This document shows positions 52,314 through 61,330 of a DNA stretch of 64,000 bases, one piece after another; position 1 is the first letter of the stretch, and the number at the start of each line of letters is the position of its first letter. The stretch is from Halovivax asiaticus JCM 14624. GTDB lineage: Archaea > Halobacteriota > Halobacteria > Halobacteriales > Natrialbaceae. Where the stretch lies: the NCBI RefSeq assembly GCF_000337515.1, contig NZ_AOIQ01000014.1, positions 170,903 to 234,902 on the forward strand, given 5' to 3'. The translations under genes and the position numbers were made by a program. Below the pieces are notes generated by a model, which worked only from the letters and a program-made list of their open reading frames with translations, searched no databases and had not been told where the DNA came from.

Positions 52314-53489
52314 ATGGTAGAGACGGTGTTGATCGTGGGTGTGATCGCGTCGCTCTTCGTCGGCTTCAACATCGGGGGCTCATCCACCGGGATCGCGTGG
52401 GGACCGGCCGTCGGCGCCGGTCTGTTGAAGAAGACGACGGCGGCCGGGCTGATGACGGTGTTCGTCTTCCTCGGCGGGTGGACCGTCGGACGGAACGTGA
52501 TGGACACGCTTTCGGGCGACATCATCACGATCGAGATCTCGCTCGCGGCAGGCGTCGCCGTCCTGTTCTTCATCGGTCTGGGGATCCTGATCGCGAACGT
52601 CTTCGGCGTCCCCGTGCCGACGTCGATGACGACGGTGGGCGCCATCGCTGGGTTGGGGCTGGCGACGGGGACGGTGAACTACGAGACGATCGCCTGGATC
52701 CTCTCGTGGTGGATCGTCACGCCCATTATCGGGTTCTGGATCGGCGCGTTCATTGGCCGGTACATCTATCCGGAGCTCAATCGCCGGGTCGGAATCGAAA
52801 ACTCGCCGGGGCCGCTGCTCACGTTCGATCGAAGCGGGGGTCTCCCGACACCGGCTCTCGGACCGAACACGACCTATCGCGAACTCGTGAGCACGATCGT
52901 CGTGCTGATCGTCGGCTGTTACATGGCGTTCAGCGCCGGTGCGAGTAACGTGCCCAACGCCGTCGCACCGCTCGTCAGCAGCGGGGCGCTCGAACCGAAC
53001 CCGGCCATCCTCATCGCGACGGTGGCGATCGGACTGGGCGGCTTTACGATCGCCCGCCGGACGATGGAGTCCGTCGGGGGCGAACTGAGCGACATTCCCC
53101 TGCTCGCGGCGCTGATCGTCATGATCACGGCCTCCACGATCACGACCGTCCTCTCGTCGATGGGAATTCCGATCAGCCTCGTGATGGGGTCGGTCATGAC
53201 GATCGTCGGTCTCGGGTGGGGCCGGGCGACCCGACCGGTTACCGTCAAGGAGGCGGTCGCGGGCGAAGCCGGAGAGTCGGAGATCGCGATGGGGGCCCTC
53301 ACCGCCGAGGAGACGGCGGGTACCCAACCGCGCCCGATCGGCGAAGCAGAGCGGAGCGAGGTCCTCGACGCGCGCGACCTGTTCAACCCGGGCGCCATCA
53401 TCAAGTACATCTCGATGTGGATAATCGGGCCGACGATGTCGACGGCGCTGGCGTACGGCTTCTTCGTGCTCGTCCCTGGCATCGCCTGA
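52314..53489 (+). CDS. PiT-family inorganic phosphate permease (2)
   Basis: This 391-aa protein has ten or so helices and two PiT signatures: NIGGSSTGIAWGPAVGAGLL near residue 18 and AFSAGASNVPNAVAPLVSSG near residue 203. A cytoplasmic loop (about 310-355), acidic and Ala/Glu-rich, precedes the last membrane helix. It starts at ATG MVETVLIVGV. It is about 100 bases downstream of the SLC13 gene and 90 bases upstream of uspA, and closely resembles the PiT gene at 55050. Confidence 0.9.
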   Translation: MVETVLIVGVIASLFVGFNIGGSSTGIAWGPAVGAGLLKKTTAAGLMTVFVFLGGWTVGRNVMDTLSGDIITIEISLAAGVAVLFFIGLGILIANVFGVPVPTSMTTVGAIAGLGLATGTVNYETIAWILSWWIVTPIIGFWIGAFIGRYIYPELNRRVGIENSPGPLLTFDRSGGLPTPALGPNTTYRELVSTIVVLIVGCYMAFSAGASNVPNAVAPLVSSGALEPNPAILIATVAIGLGGFTIARRTMESVGGELSDIPLLAALIVMITASTITTVLSSMGIPISLVMGSVMTIVGLGWGRATRPVTVKEAVAGEAGESEIAMGALTAEETAGTQPRPIGEAERSEVLDARDLFNPGAIIKYISMWIIGPTMSTALAYGFFVLVPGIA

Positions 53490-53578
53490 GAGGGCGGCCT
53501 CTCGCGTGAGGGTATCTACCGACGGAGTCCACTGATTCGACCACCGTACTTATTCACCGTCTCGGTGTAGCGTGTCAC

Positions 53579-54007
53579 ATGGGCTTTCGCGTCCTCGTTC
53601 CGATGGACGACTCCGAGATGGCCGAGCGGGCCCTCGAGTACGCACTCGAAACGCATCCCGACGCCGACGTGACCGTCCTCACGGTCGTCGGCGTGCCCTC
53701 GATGCTGATGGGCGACGCGGTCAGTCTCGCGCTGGAAGACGATCTGGACGAGGCGTCACGGGAACATGCCGCCCCCGTGCTGAAACGAGCCCGCGCCGTT
53801 GCGGCCGACCACGAGCAAGAGATCGACACCACCGTCGGAGTGGGCCATCCGGCACGAGTCATCGTTCGCGACGCGGACGACTACGACGTCATCGTGATGG
53901 GCAGCCACGGCGAACACAGTGCAGACGTCACACGGCGATTCCTGGTCGGCAACGTCGCGAGAGACGTGTTCCGTCGGTCGCCCATTCCCGTCACGTCGAT
54001 CCGGTGA
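53579..54007 (+). CDS. Universal stress protein (UspA family)
   Basis: This 142-aa single-domain USP begins MGFRVLVPMDDSEMAERALE. The ATP-binding type motif VIVMGSHG...RFLVGNVARDVFR (about 100-130) is present, so it probably binds ATP. It sits between two PiT permease genes, an arrangement in which USPs often modulate the transporter (inference). A TATA-like CTTATTCACC lies about 30 bases before the start. Confidence 0.9.
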   Translation: MGFRVLVPMDDSEMAERALEYALETHPDADVTVLTVVGVPSMLMGDAVSLALEDDLDEASREHAAPVLKRARAVAADHEQEIDTTVGVGHPARVIVRDADDYDVIVMGSHGEHSADVTRRFLVGNVARDVFRRSPIPVTSIR

Positions 54008-54138
54008 TCGAGCCGATCCGGGAAGGATGTGGACGCGTGCTTTCGACTGGCGAGCAACGAGTGTATTGGACTGGCTGACCGAACGAGTGTTGTCGGTCGA
54101 CTGATCGAACGAGTGTCGCCGATCGCGGACCGAACGAG

Positions 54139-54915
54139 TTACGCCTGTTCGTCGTCGTTCTCGGTCGTCTCTTCGATCAACTCCTCGACTTCGTCCTCTC
54201 GTGGCCGGCGATCGACGCGCTCTTCGACCGACTCGACTTGCTTTTGGACGTCCTCGATCTGCTCGACGACGGTCTCTTCGATCGTGTCCGGGACCGTCTC
54301 CTCCACGGTCTCGGCGACCGTCTCTTCGACGGTCTCCCCGACCGTCTCCTCGACCGTCTCACCGACTTTCTGTTCGACGGTTTCACCGACCGTTTCTTCG
54401 ACCGTCTCGCCAACCTTCTCGTCCATCGTCTTCTCCACCGTCTCCTCCACGGTTTCGCCGACTTTCTGTTCGACAGTCTCGCCGACGGTCTCTTCGACCG
54501 TTTCACCGACCGTCTGCTCGACCGTTTCGCCGACCTTCTCGTCGACTGTCTTCTCCACTGTCTCCTCGACGGTTTTTCCGACCGTCTCGTCCATCGTCTT
54601 CTCCACCGTCTGTTCGACCGTTTCGCCGACCGTCTCGTCGACTGTCTTCTCGACCGTCTCCTCCACGGTTTTCCCGACCGTCTTGTCCATCGTCTCGCCG
54701 ACTTCCTTCTCGACGGACTCGCGGACGGCGTTCGTCATCCAGTCCGGATCGAATCGGGACATCTTCCAGACGACGTGGACGACGTAGGAGGCGAAGACGC
54801 CGACCCCGAACGCGAGGCCGACGTTCGTATCACCGGTGGCGATCAGCCCGATCGAGAGGACGATCAAGGCGCCGTAGGTCAGATCGACGATCGCATCAAT
54901 GCGGACCGGGTTCAT
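54139..54915 (-). CDS. Two-TM protein with ~37 four-residue repeats
   Basis: This 258-aa protein has two membrane helices at the N-terminus (about 10-26 and 32-50). Then comes a run from residue 72 to 216 in which every fourth residue is Val (rarely Met or Ile), usually preceded by Thr and followed by Glu, Gly or Asp (units like ETVG, ETVE, KTVD). From about 217 to 236 the spacing changes to alternating three and four (I220, V223, V227, V230, V234), a standard heptad coiled coil. The C-terminus is acidic. I know no characterised family with this strict tetrad pattern. It is convergent with uspA. Confidence 0.85.
   Translation of the reverse strand: MNPVRIDAIVDLTYGALIVLSIGLIATGDTNVGLAFGVGVFASYVVHVVWKMSRFDPDWMTNAVRESVEKEVGETMDKTVGKTVEETVEKTVDETVGETVEQTVEKTMDETVGKTVEETVEKTVDEKVGETVEQTVGETVEETVGETVEQKVGETVEETVEKTMDEKVGETVEETVGETVEQKVGETVEETVGETVEETVAETVEETVPDTIEETVVEQIEDVQKQVESVEERVDRRPREDEVEELIEETTENDDEQA
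54268..54702 (-). repeat. 12-bp tandem coding repeat
   Basis: The tetrapeptide repeats are encoded by degenerate 12-base units (plus-strand pattern like TCTTCGACCGTC). Higher-order blocks recur, for example the GETVEQTVEKTMDETV-type segments, indicating past unequal crossing-over. Copy number may vary between strains. Confidence 0.85.
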
Positions 54916-55049
54916 GGCTACGACCTTGCGGCGTACCCCGGTAAAACCTCTGGATCGGCGGCCGTCGGCGAACGGTGCGGGTGATCATCACGTCGACGGC
55001 GGCCCCCGATCAGTGCAGATGAACGTTCTTTTGAGCGCGGACGGTGTGG

Positions 55050-56249
55050 ATGGTGATAGATACCGTGTTGGAACCGCTCCTCGTCGTCGGATTGGGCGTC
55101 GCCGTCTTCGTCGGATACAACATCGGCGGCGCCACGACCGGCCCGGCCTTCGGCCCAGCCGTCGGCGCGAACGTGATCTCGAAGGTGATGGCCGCCGGCC
55201 TGATGGCCGTGTTCTTCTTCCTCGGGGCAATCACGATCGGCCCCCAGGTCGTCACGACCCTCGGGGAGGAGCTGGTCACGGACACTGGGATCTTCACGAT
55301 GCGGGCGAACGTCGCCGTCCTCTTCTTCATCGGCGGGGCCCTGTTCGTCGGCAACTACGCTGGCGTGCCGGCCTCGACGTCGATGACCGCCGTCGGCGCC
55401 ATCGCCGCGCTTGGGTTCGCGACGGACGCGGTGAACTGGGTCGTCCTCGGCGAGATCGTCAGCTGGTGGATCGTCGCCCCGATCCTCGGTTTCTGGGTCT
55501 CCGGCGTCGTCGGGCGGTACTTCTATCCGCGGATCAACGCCTGGGTCGCGATCGAGGGGAGCAACGACGAGGACGAACTCATGGTGCAGATCGCGTGGAA
55601 CGGGGTCTTCCCCCGCATCCGATTCGGACCGGACGCCGATCGCCGCGAGAAGACGGGCGCGCTGGTCGTCGTCGCCATCGGCTGTCTGATGGCCTTCTCC
55701 TCCGGGACGAGCAACATCGCGAACGCGATCGCGCCGATCTACGGAACCGGCGAGGTCGAGATGATCCCGCTGATCCTGCTCGGCTCCGCCGCGGTCACCG
55801 TCGGCTGTTTCACGATCGCCCGCCGCACGCTCGACACGCTCGGCAACGACATCACGAACCTGCCCCTGACGGCGGCGATCGTCGTCGCCGTCGTGAGTTC
55901 CTCGATCGTCATCGTCCTCTCCTCGCTCGGCGTGCCCGCGAGCTTCGTCGTCATCGCGACGATGAGCATCATCGGCCTCGGCTGGGGCCGGGCGACCCGG
56001 ACGACGACGCTCCCCGAAGTCGCCAGAGGGGAAGAGACGCACGTCTCCGTCGGCGCACTGACGGCCGAGGAGGAAGGCGAGCCGCTCCCGGAGATCGGTG
56101 AGGAGGAGCCGACGGACATCCCCCGGGCGTCGGACCTCTTCGACCCGGGGACGACCGCCAAGGTCGTTCTCATGCAGAACGTCGTGCCGGCCATCGCGAC
56201 AGTCGGGGCCTATCTCACGTTCCGGTTCCTCCCGGCTTTCGGGCTCTGA
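55050..56249 (+). CDS. PiT-family inorganic phosphate permease (3)
   Basis: This 399-aa paralogue has signature segments NIGGATTGPAFGPAVGANVI near residue 20 and AFSSGTSNIANAIAPIYGTG in the second half. The layout is the same as the PiT at 52314, including an acidic cytoplasmic loop before the last helix. GTG at 55044 is an alternative start, two codons upstream. The pair probably arose by duplication, with uspA and the repeat protein now between them. Confidence 0.9.
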   Translation: MVIDTVLEPLLVVGLGVAVFVGYNIGGATTGPAFGPAVGANVISKVMAAGLMAVFFFLGAITIGPQVVTTLGEELVTDTGIFTMRANVAVLFFIGGALFVGNYAGVPASTSMTAVGAIAALGFATDAVNWVVLGEIVSWWIVAPILGFWVSGVVGRYFYPRINAWVAIEGSNDEDELMVQIAWNGVFPRIRFGPDADRREKTGALVVVAIGCLMAFSSGTSNIANAIAPIYGTGEVEMIPLILLGSAAVTVGCFTIARRTLDTLGNDITNLPLTAAIVVAVVSSSIVIVLSSLGVPASFVVIATMSIIGLGWGRATRTTTLPEVARGEETHVSVGALTAEEEGEPLPEIGEEEPTDIPRASDLFDPGTTAKVVLMQNVVPAIATVGAYLTFRFLPAFGL

Positions 56250-56431
56250 ACGGTATCGGCGAAGTAATCGGTCGGATGCATCGACCGCCGAGGTGCCGGT
56301 CCCGCAGTCGATCGACCCCGTATTCTGTGGAATACCGGACTCTCACCGTCGATTCCCAGGATATCCTACGTGAGTAACGATGCAAGTCGCAACAGCAAGG
56401 TATTACAGGGCGGGTGCCGAATTCTCCGCTG

Positions 56432-56821
56432 ATGCCCACGGTAGAATACCTCAACTACGAAGTGCTGGACGATCACGGCTGGGAGATGGACGACGACGAC
56501 CTCTTCGATCAGGCTGCCGACGCCGGCCTCGACGACGAGGACTACGGCACGCTCGAGGTCAACGAGGGCGAGTACATCCTCGAAGCCGCCGAGGCCCAGG
56601 GCTACGACTGGCCCTTCTCCTGCCGCGCCGGCGCCTGTGCGAACTGTGCGGCCATCCTCAAGGAAGGCGAACTCGAGATGGACATGCAGCAGATCCTCTC
56701 CGACGAGGAGGTCGAAGAGAAGAACGTCCGCCTGACCTGCATCGGTCACGCCCTGACCGACGAGGTCAAGATCGTCTACAACGCAAAGCACTTAGACTAC
56801 CTGCAGAACCGCGTCATCTAA
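56432..56821 (+). CDS. fer: Halobacterial 2Fe-2S ferredoxin
   Basis: This 129-aa protein is the plant-type 2Fe-2S ferredoxin that serves as the main electron carrier for oxoacid oxidoreductases in haloarchaea. The cluster ligands are in [10 protein letters not shown], with a fourth cysteine in RLTCIG. The N-terminal hyper-acidic insertion ([16 protein letters not shown], about 12-30) is the classical halophilic adaptation. Start [11 protein letters not shown] and length match known halobacterial ferredoxins. Confidence 0.97.
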   Translation: MPTVEYLNYEVLDDHGWEMDDDDLFDQAADAGLDDEDYGTLEVNEGEYILEAAEAQGYDWPFSCRAGACANCAAILKEGELEMDMQQILSDEEVEEKNVRLTCIGHALTDEVKIVYNAKHLDYLQNRVI

Positions 56822-56985
56822 GCGGTCTCCTCTTTCGCGATACTGCCGTTTTCGCCCACCGGATCCGAGCCGTGGGTTTCGATATCGGGAGTCTCTCGGA
56901 CGAATCGGGCGACGATGGGTTTCGAGGAGACACCCCGTCCGGGACGCCCGAAACACTAACACGAGTGGCGCGTCGATGAGCGCTC

Positions 56986-58050
56986 GTGCTGTCGAATCTC
57001 GCCGCTTCAGTCCCCGATCTCCTTCGCCTGCTCGCGCTCCCCGTCTTCGCATGGGTGGCCATCCTCGACGTCCGAACCCGGCGCGTCCCGAGTGCGGTCT
57101 GGATTCCTCTCGGTGCGCTCGGTGCGGCCCTGCTCGCCTGGGACGGCTGGGTCGCCTACACCGCCGACCTCCACACCTGGCAGTCGTTCCTCATCCCGAC
57201 GGCGTTCAGCGTCGGCTTCGTCGTGCCGCTCGCGTACCTCTTCTGGTGGTTCGGCGGCTTCGGCGGCGCCGACGCGAAGGCGTTGCTCGTCCTCGCACTG
57301 CTCTTTCCCGTCACCCCGTCGTACGCGATCGGCGACTGGGCGTTCCCGCTCGTCGGCGGCGACCAGCTCTTGCCCTTCTCACTGGCGATCCTGGGCAACG
57401 GCGTCCTCGTCGGGCTCGCGATTCCGGTCGCGCTCGGGCTCCGAAACGCGCTCGCCGGACGATTCACCCCGATCGCCCCGCTCGGCTGGCCGACGGCCGT
57501 CGACCGCATTCCACACCGCCACGGCAAACTCCTCCAGACGACCGACGGCTACACGCTCTCCGGACTGGATCTCGACGCGCTCAGAATGTACCTTCGTTGG
57601 CGCGGGGCGACGTTCGCGGAACTGCGGGCCGACCCGGAGCGACTCCGCGATCCCGAGACGCTCCCTGACGAACCGAATCAGCCGACCGACGGTGCGATCG
57701 ACGCTGGGCCGCCCGTCGCCGACGGTGGGGCGGTGGAATCCGTCGACGCCGTGGAGTCGACGGAGCGTGACGAACCCGATTCCAGCGCCGAGCCGACCGA
57801 CGGCGATCCGACCAACGCCGACCCAAGCGACGCCGAGTTCGACGATCCCTGGGGTGCGGCGGCGTTTCTCGACTCGATCGAGGGCACGGCCTACGGCACC
57901 GCACCTGCGGATCTCCGCGACGGACTCGACGTCCTCGCGACCGAGAATCGCGTCTGGTACTCACCGGGGACGCCGTTTCTCGTCCCGCTCTTTCTCGGGC
58001 TGCTCGTCGCGATTGGCTACGGCGACGTACTCATTTCGCTGATGAGCTAA
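56986..58050 (+). CDS. A24 prepilin peptidase (PibD-like)
   Basis: This 354-aa membrane aspartic protease processes type IV pilin-like signal peptides for archaella and pili. Catalytic aspartates are predicted in LDVRTRRVPS (near residue 28) and in FGGADAKALL, a GxxD variant of the family GxGD motif (near residue 95). Six to seven membrane helices are seen. A large acidic soluble loop (about 215-325) precedes the last helix, unlike short bacterial enzymes. Start is a GTG. No pilin genes lie nearby. Confidence 0.88.
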   Translation: MLSNLAASVPDLLRLLALPVFAWVAILDVRTRRVPSAVWIPLGALGAALLAWDGWVAYTADLHTWQSFLIPTAFSVGFVVPLAYLFWWFGGFGGADAKALLVLALLFPVTPSYAIGDWAFPLVGGDQLLPFSLAILGNGVLVGLAIPVALGLRNALAGRFTPIAPLGWPTAVDRIPHRHGKLLQTTDGYTLSGLDLDALRMYLRWRGATFAELRADPERLRDPETLPDEPNQPTDGAIDAGPPVADGGAVESVDAVESTERDEPDSSAEPTDGDPTNADPSDAEFDDPWGAAAFLDSIEGTAYGTAPADLRDGLDVLATENRVWYSPGTPFLVPLFLGLLVAIGYGDVLISLMS

Positions 58051-58056
58051 GCGGCG

Positions 58057-58299
58057 TTAGGCCGCAATTCGCTCACGCAGTCGCTCGAGCAGCGGCCAGC
58101 CGACGGTCCAGAAACAGGCGAACGCGGCGCCGACGGCGACGACCACTAGCCAGAGCCCACCAGGTCGGCCCGGCGACCCCGTCGCAAGGGCTGCGACGAC
58201 GCCGAGGAGCAGGAGGAACGAGAGGACGAGGCTCCCCAGTTCTAGCGCGGCCGCGACGGGGTTCGAACGCACCGCGGCGAGGAACGAAGCGAGGACCAT
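58057..58299 (-). CDS. Small two-TM membrane protein, 80 aa
   Basis: This protein begins MVLASFLAAVRSNPVAAALE, with hydrophobic helices at about 18-40 and 48-70 and a basic C-terminus. It resembles small haloarchaeal DUF7534-type membrane proteins of unknown function. It is convergent with the prepilin peptidase gene, with only six bases between them. Confidence 0.65.
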   Translation of the reverse strand: MVLASFLAAVRSNPVAAALELGSLVLSFLLLLGVVAALATGSPGRPGGLWLVVVAVGAAFACFWTVGWPLLERLRERIAA

Positions 58300-58381
58300 A
58301 GACGCTTCTCGAAGGGCGACGACAAAACACTCACGGTGAACGTATCTGCGGTACACGGGCGTAACGAAGCGCCCGCGACGC

Positions 58382-59821
58382 CTAGTTGTCGATGTTGACA
58401 GTGATCGACTGCGTCTGGAGGTACGAGTCGAGCGCTTCCATGCCCTTCTCACGGCCGATGCCGCTCTTCTTCGTGCCGCCGAAGGGCGTCTCGACGCCGT
58501 CGCCGAACCACTCGTTGATGAAGACGGTACCGGCATCGACGTCGCGGGCGAGCGAGAGCGCCTCGTCGATGTCCTGTGAGAAGACGCCACCGGTGAGGCC
58601 GTACTCGACGCCGTTGGCGATACGAATCGCCTCCTCGGGGTCGGAATAGGGGATGACCGTGAGCACCGGCCCGAAGATCTCCTCCTGGGCGATTCGCATG
58701 TCGGGTTCGACGTCGGTGAAGACCGTCGGCTCGACGAAGAAGCCCTCGCGATCGGCCGGCTCGCCACCCGTCGCGAGCGTCGCACCCTCCTTCACGCCGA
58801 CGTCGATGTACTCGAGGACGCTCTCGTAGTGTTCCTCGTAGTTGAGTGGACCCATCCCGGGGTCCTCGACGCCGGGGCCGAGGTCGTAGGACTCGGCGCG
58901 GTCGACGATCGCGTCGACGAAGTCGTCGTAGATGGACTCGTGGACGACCGCGCGGTCGGCCGCCGAGCAGATCTGGCCGGCGTTGGTGAAGATACCGAGC
59001 GAGGTCCAGAAGACGGCCGAACCGAGGTCGGCCTCCGGCGTGACGATCGAGGCGTTCTTGCCGCCGAGTTCGAGCGTGACGGGCGTAATCGTCTTCGCGG
59101 CGGACTCCATGACCGCCTGGCCCGTCGGGACGCTGCCGGTGAAGGTGAGGATATCGACATCCTCGTGTTCCGAGAGGGCGGCGCCCGGCTCCCCGCCGCC
59201 GGTGAGCACGTTGAGAACGCCATCCGGGAGGCCGGCCTCTTTGCCAAGCTCCGCCAGTCGGATCGCGGTGAGCGGGGTCGTCGGCGCCGCCTTCACGACG
59301 ACGCTGTTGCCGGCGGCCAGCGCCGGCGCGACGCCGCGGGCGGTCAGGTTGAACGGGAAGTTCCACGGGACAATCTGGCCGCTGACGCCGTAGGGTGTGC
59401 GCTCGGTGAACGCCAGCTTGCCGTCACCCGTCGGCGCGGTTCGTCCCTCTAACTTGTCGACTGCGCCGCCGTAGTACTCGAAGAACCGGGCGGCACCCGA
59501 CACGTCGTGGTGAGCCTGGGTGAGCGGTTTGCCCTGATCCCGGCTCTCGAGTTCGGCCAGCTCGTCCGAGTGTTCGGCAATGAGTTCGCCCAGCCGGGAG
59601 ACGATCCGGCCGCGCTTGCCGGCCGACATGGCTTCCCACTCGGCCTGGGCCTCGCTGGCGGCCTCGACCGCATGGTCGACGTCCGCCGCACCCGCCTCCG
59701 CGGCCGTCGCGAGTGTCTCGCCCGTCGCCGGATCGATCGTCTCGCGCGTCTCACCTGCCGCCGCCTGTACGAACTCGCCGTCGATGAAGAGCTGGTACTC
59801 TTCTGCGATTGCGTCTGACAT
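58382..59821 (-). CDS. NAD(P)-dependent aldehyde dehydrogenase
   Basis: This 479-aa enzyme oxidises an aldehyde to its acid. The catalytic Cys285 lies in GQICSAADRA and the general base Glu251 in LELGGKNA. The cofactor-binding blocks GQIVPWNFPFN and FTGSVPTGQAV are present, as is the C-terminal GVETPFGGTKKSGIGRE. It is full length and of the succinate-semialdehyde/betaine-aldehyde-like superfamily; the substrate cannot be assigned. It starts at ATG MSDAIAEEYQ. Confidence 0.93.
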   Translation of the reverse strand: MSDAIAEEYQLFIDGEFVQAAAGETRETIDPATGETLATAAEAGAADVDHAVEAASEAQAEWEAMSAGKRGRIVSRLGELIAEHSDELAELESRDQGKPLTQAHHDVSGAARFFEYYGGAVDKLEGRTAPTGDGKLAFTERTPYGVSGQIVPWNFPFNLTARGVAPALAAGNSVVVKAAPTTPLTAIRLAELGKEAGLPDGVLNVLTGGGEPGAALSEHEDVDILTFTGSVPTGQAVMESAAKTITPVTLELGGKNASIVTPEADLGSAVFWTSLGIFTNAGQICSAADRAVVHESIYDDFVDAIVDRAESYDLGPGVEDPGMGPLNYEEHYESVLEYIDVGVKEGATLATGGEPADREGFFVEPTVFTDVEPDMRIAQEEIFGPVLTVIPYSDPEEAIRIANGVEYGLTGGVFSQDIDEALSLARDVDAGTVFINEWFGDGVETPFGGTKKSGIGREKGMEALDSYLQTQSITVNIDN

Positions 59822-59931
59822 TGTGGATCACTCGAGGTCGGCCCCGGCCGAATCGGCCGAACGAGGCCGTCTATCCACTCCAACGGACTCGTGCACGATA
59901 ATAACATTCATCTCGATCGGTTCGAACTCGG

Positions 59932-60633
59932 TCACGCCATCCGGGTGGAGTCGTATCGTCGCCAGCCAACGAGTCCGGCGAGTGAGGCCGCGAGGATCAG
60001 TACGGCCTCGAGTTCGGCGCCACTCGTCACGAGGTAGAAACCGGCCAGCGGAATCGCCACGGCGAACGCGACGGTCGCGCGGTCCAGCGAACGGTGGTCA
60101 GCGAGCGCTCGTGCGCCGAAGAGAAGCGTGAGAGCGAGGGTAACCCCAGCGACCACGTCGACGAGGTAGTGGAGACCGAGGACGATTCGCGCGAGACAGA
60201 CGAGGGCGACGACGGTGCCGGCGGCTGTGTATCGACGCCGGGCGGTACTCACGGTGAGGACGGACGCCAGCCCGACGTAGACGATCGTCGTGCTGGTCGC
60301 GTGTCCGCTCGGAAAGCCGTAGCCCCCGGCGAAGGCGGTCACTTCGTAGACGAGTTCGACGACACCGGCAGGATTCGGGTCGAGGGGCATCGCACTCGGC
60401 CGTGGCCACGCCAGCAGATCCTTCAGCCCCCGGTACAGCCCCAGTCCGGCGAACCACGCACCGCCGACGAAGGCCACGCCCGATCGAGAGGGCGTATCGA
60501 GCAGGAAGAGCGAGGCGAGGAGGAGCGAGAGTAGCCAGATATCACCGAGCTGGGTGAAGATGCCGAAGACGACGGCCAGCCAGTCCGGAAGCAGTTCGTT
60601 CACCAGCGCGTGCTCGCCGATTCCCCGGGTCAT
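59932..60633 (-). CDS. PAP2-family membrane phosphatase
   Basis: This 233-aa protein has about six membrane helices and the three PAP2 motifs: KDLLAWPRP (motif 1), GFPSGHATS (motif 2, His nucleophile assistant) and the ARIVLGLHYLVDVVAG segment (motif 3, catalytic His). It probably dephosphorylates a lipid phosphate, such as a polyprenyl-diphosphate, at the membrane. Start is ATG MTRGIGEHAL. No operon partner is evident. Confidence 0.9.
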   Translation of the reverse strand: MTRGIGEHALVNELLPDWLAVVFGIFTQLGDIWLLSLLLASLFLLDTPSRSGVAFVGGAWFAGLGLYRGLKDLLAWPRPSAMPLDPNPAGVVELVYEVTAFAGGYGFPSGHATSTTIVYVGLASVLTVSTARRRYTAAGTVVALVCLARIVLGLHYLVDVVAGVTLALTLLFGARALADHRSLDRATVAFAVAIPLAGFYLVTSGAELEAVLILAASLAGLVGWRRYDSTRMA

Positions 60634-60757
60634 GGAATCACACGGGGAAGGGAGCGACTAAATAGCTTGGATCGATGTGAGCGGTGTCAGGCTCCCGGCC
60701 GATGCCCGAACGTGAAGCGGCTCAGCTCGGGTCGAAGCCGTCGGCCGAGGACCCCGG

Positions 60758-61177
60758 TCAGCACCGTGATTCGATGTCGGCCGCGATATCGTCGAGTTCG
60801 TCGTCCGCGAGATCGGGCGTCTGCCCGGCGATCGCGTGGATCGGTCCACCGCCGTCCCCGTCGAATCGCGGGACGATGTGGCAGTGGACGTGCGGGACCT
60901 CCTGTCCCGCCGCTTCGCCGTTGTTGAACGCGACGGTGGTCGCGTCGGCGTCGACGGCGTCCTCCACCGCCGGGACCAGGTCGTGGATCGTCGTGTAGAG
61001 GTCCGACGCGACGTCGTCAGGGACGTCGTTCAATCGCTCGTACTCGTCTTTCGGGATGACGAGCGTGTGTCCCGGTGCGAGCGGATTCGCGTCGAGGAAG
61101 GCGTACGTGGTCTCGTCCTCGTAGACGGTGCGGGCGGGAATTTCCCCGTCGACGATCTGACTGAAGATCGTGGGCAT
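60758..61177 (-). CDS. HIT-family nucleotide hydrolase
   Basis: This 139-aa protein has the histidine-triad motif VPHVHCHIVPR (about 108-118) near its C-terminus. The N-terminal FSQIVDGEIPARTVYED and PLAPGHTLVIPKDE blocks are typical of the Hint/HinT group. It probably hydrolyses AMP-lysine-like or other purine nucleotide conjugates. Start is ATG MPTIFSQIVD; an upstream extension is not needed. Confidence 0.93.
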   Translation of the reverse strand: MPTIFSQIVDGEIPARTVYEDETTYAFLDANPLAPGHTLVIPKDEYERLNDVPDDVASDLYTTIHDLVPAVEDAVDADATTVAFNNGEAAGQEVPHVHCHIVPRFDGDGGGPIHAIAGQTPDLADDELDDIAADIESRC

Positions 61178-61330
61178 GTCTGTGGCTGTGTCGCCACGTC
61201 GTATGAAGGTTACCAGCACCGACCGGTGGAGCGGGGAAACCGGCGACGATGGGCCGATGAAGTCACGCCACCCTCCCAGCCGTCGATGGTGACGAGAAGC
61301 ATTATTTACCCAGCTGTTGGAGAGGAACGT

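Noticed and set aside
58257-58272. T-loop-like GGTTCGAAC string, possible tRNA
   Set aside because: It lies inside a membrane-protein gene with no matching acceptor, D or anticodon arms. A similar string at 2718 is inside panE.
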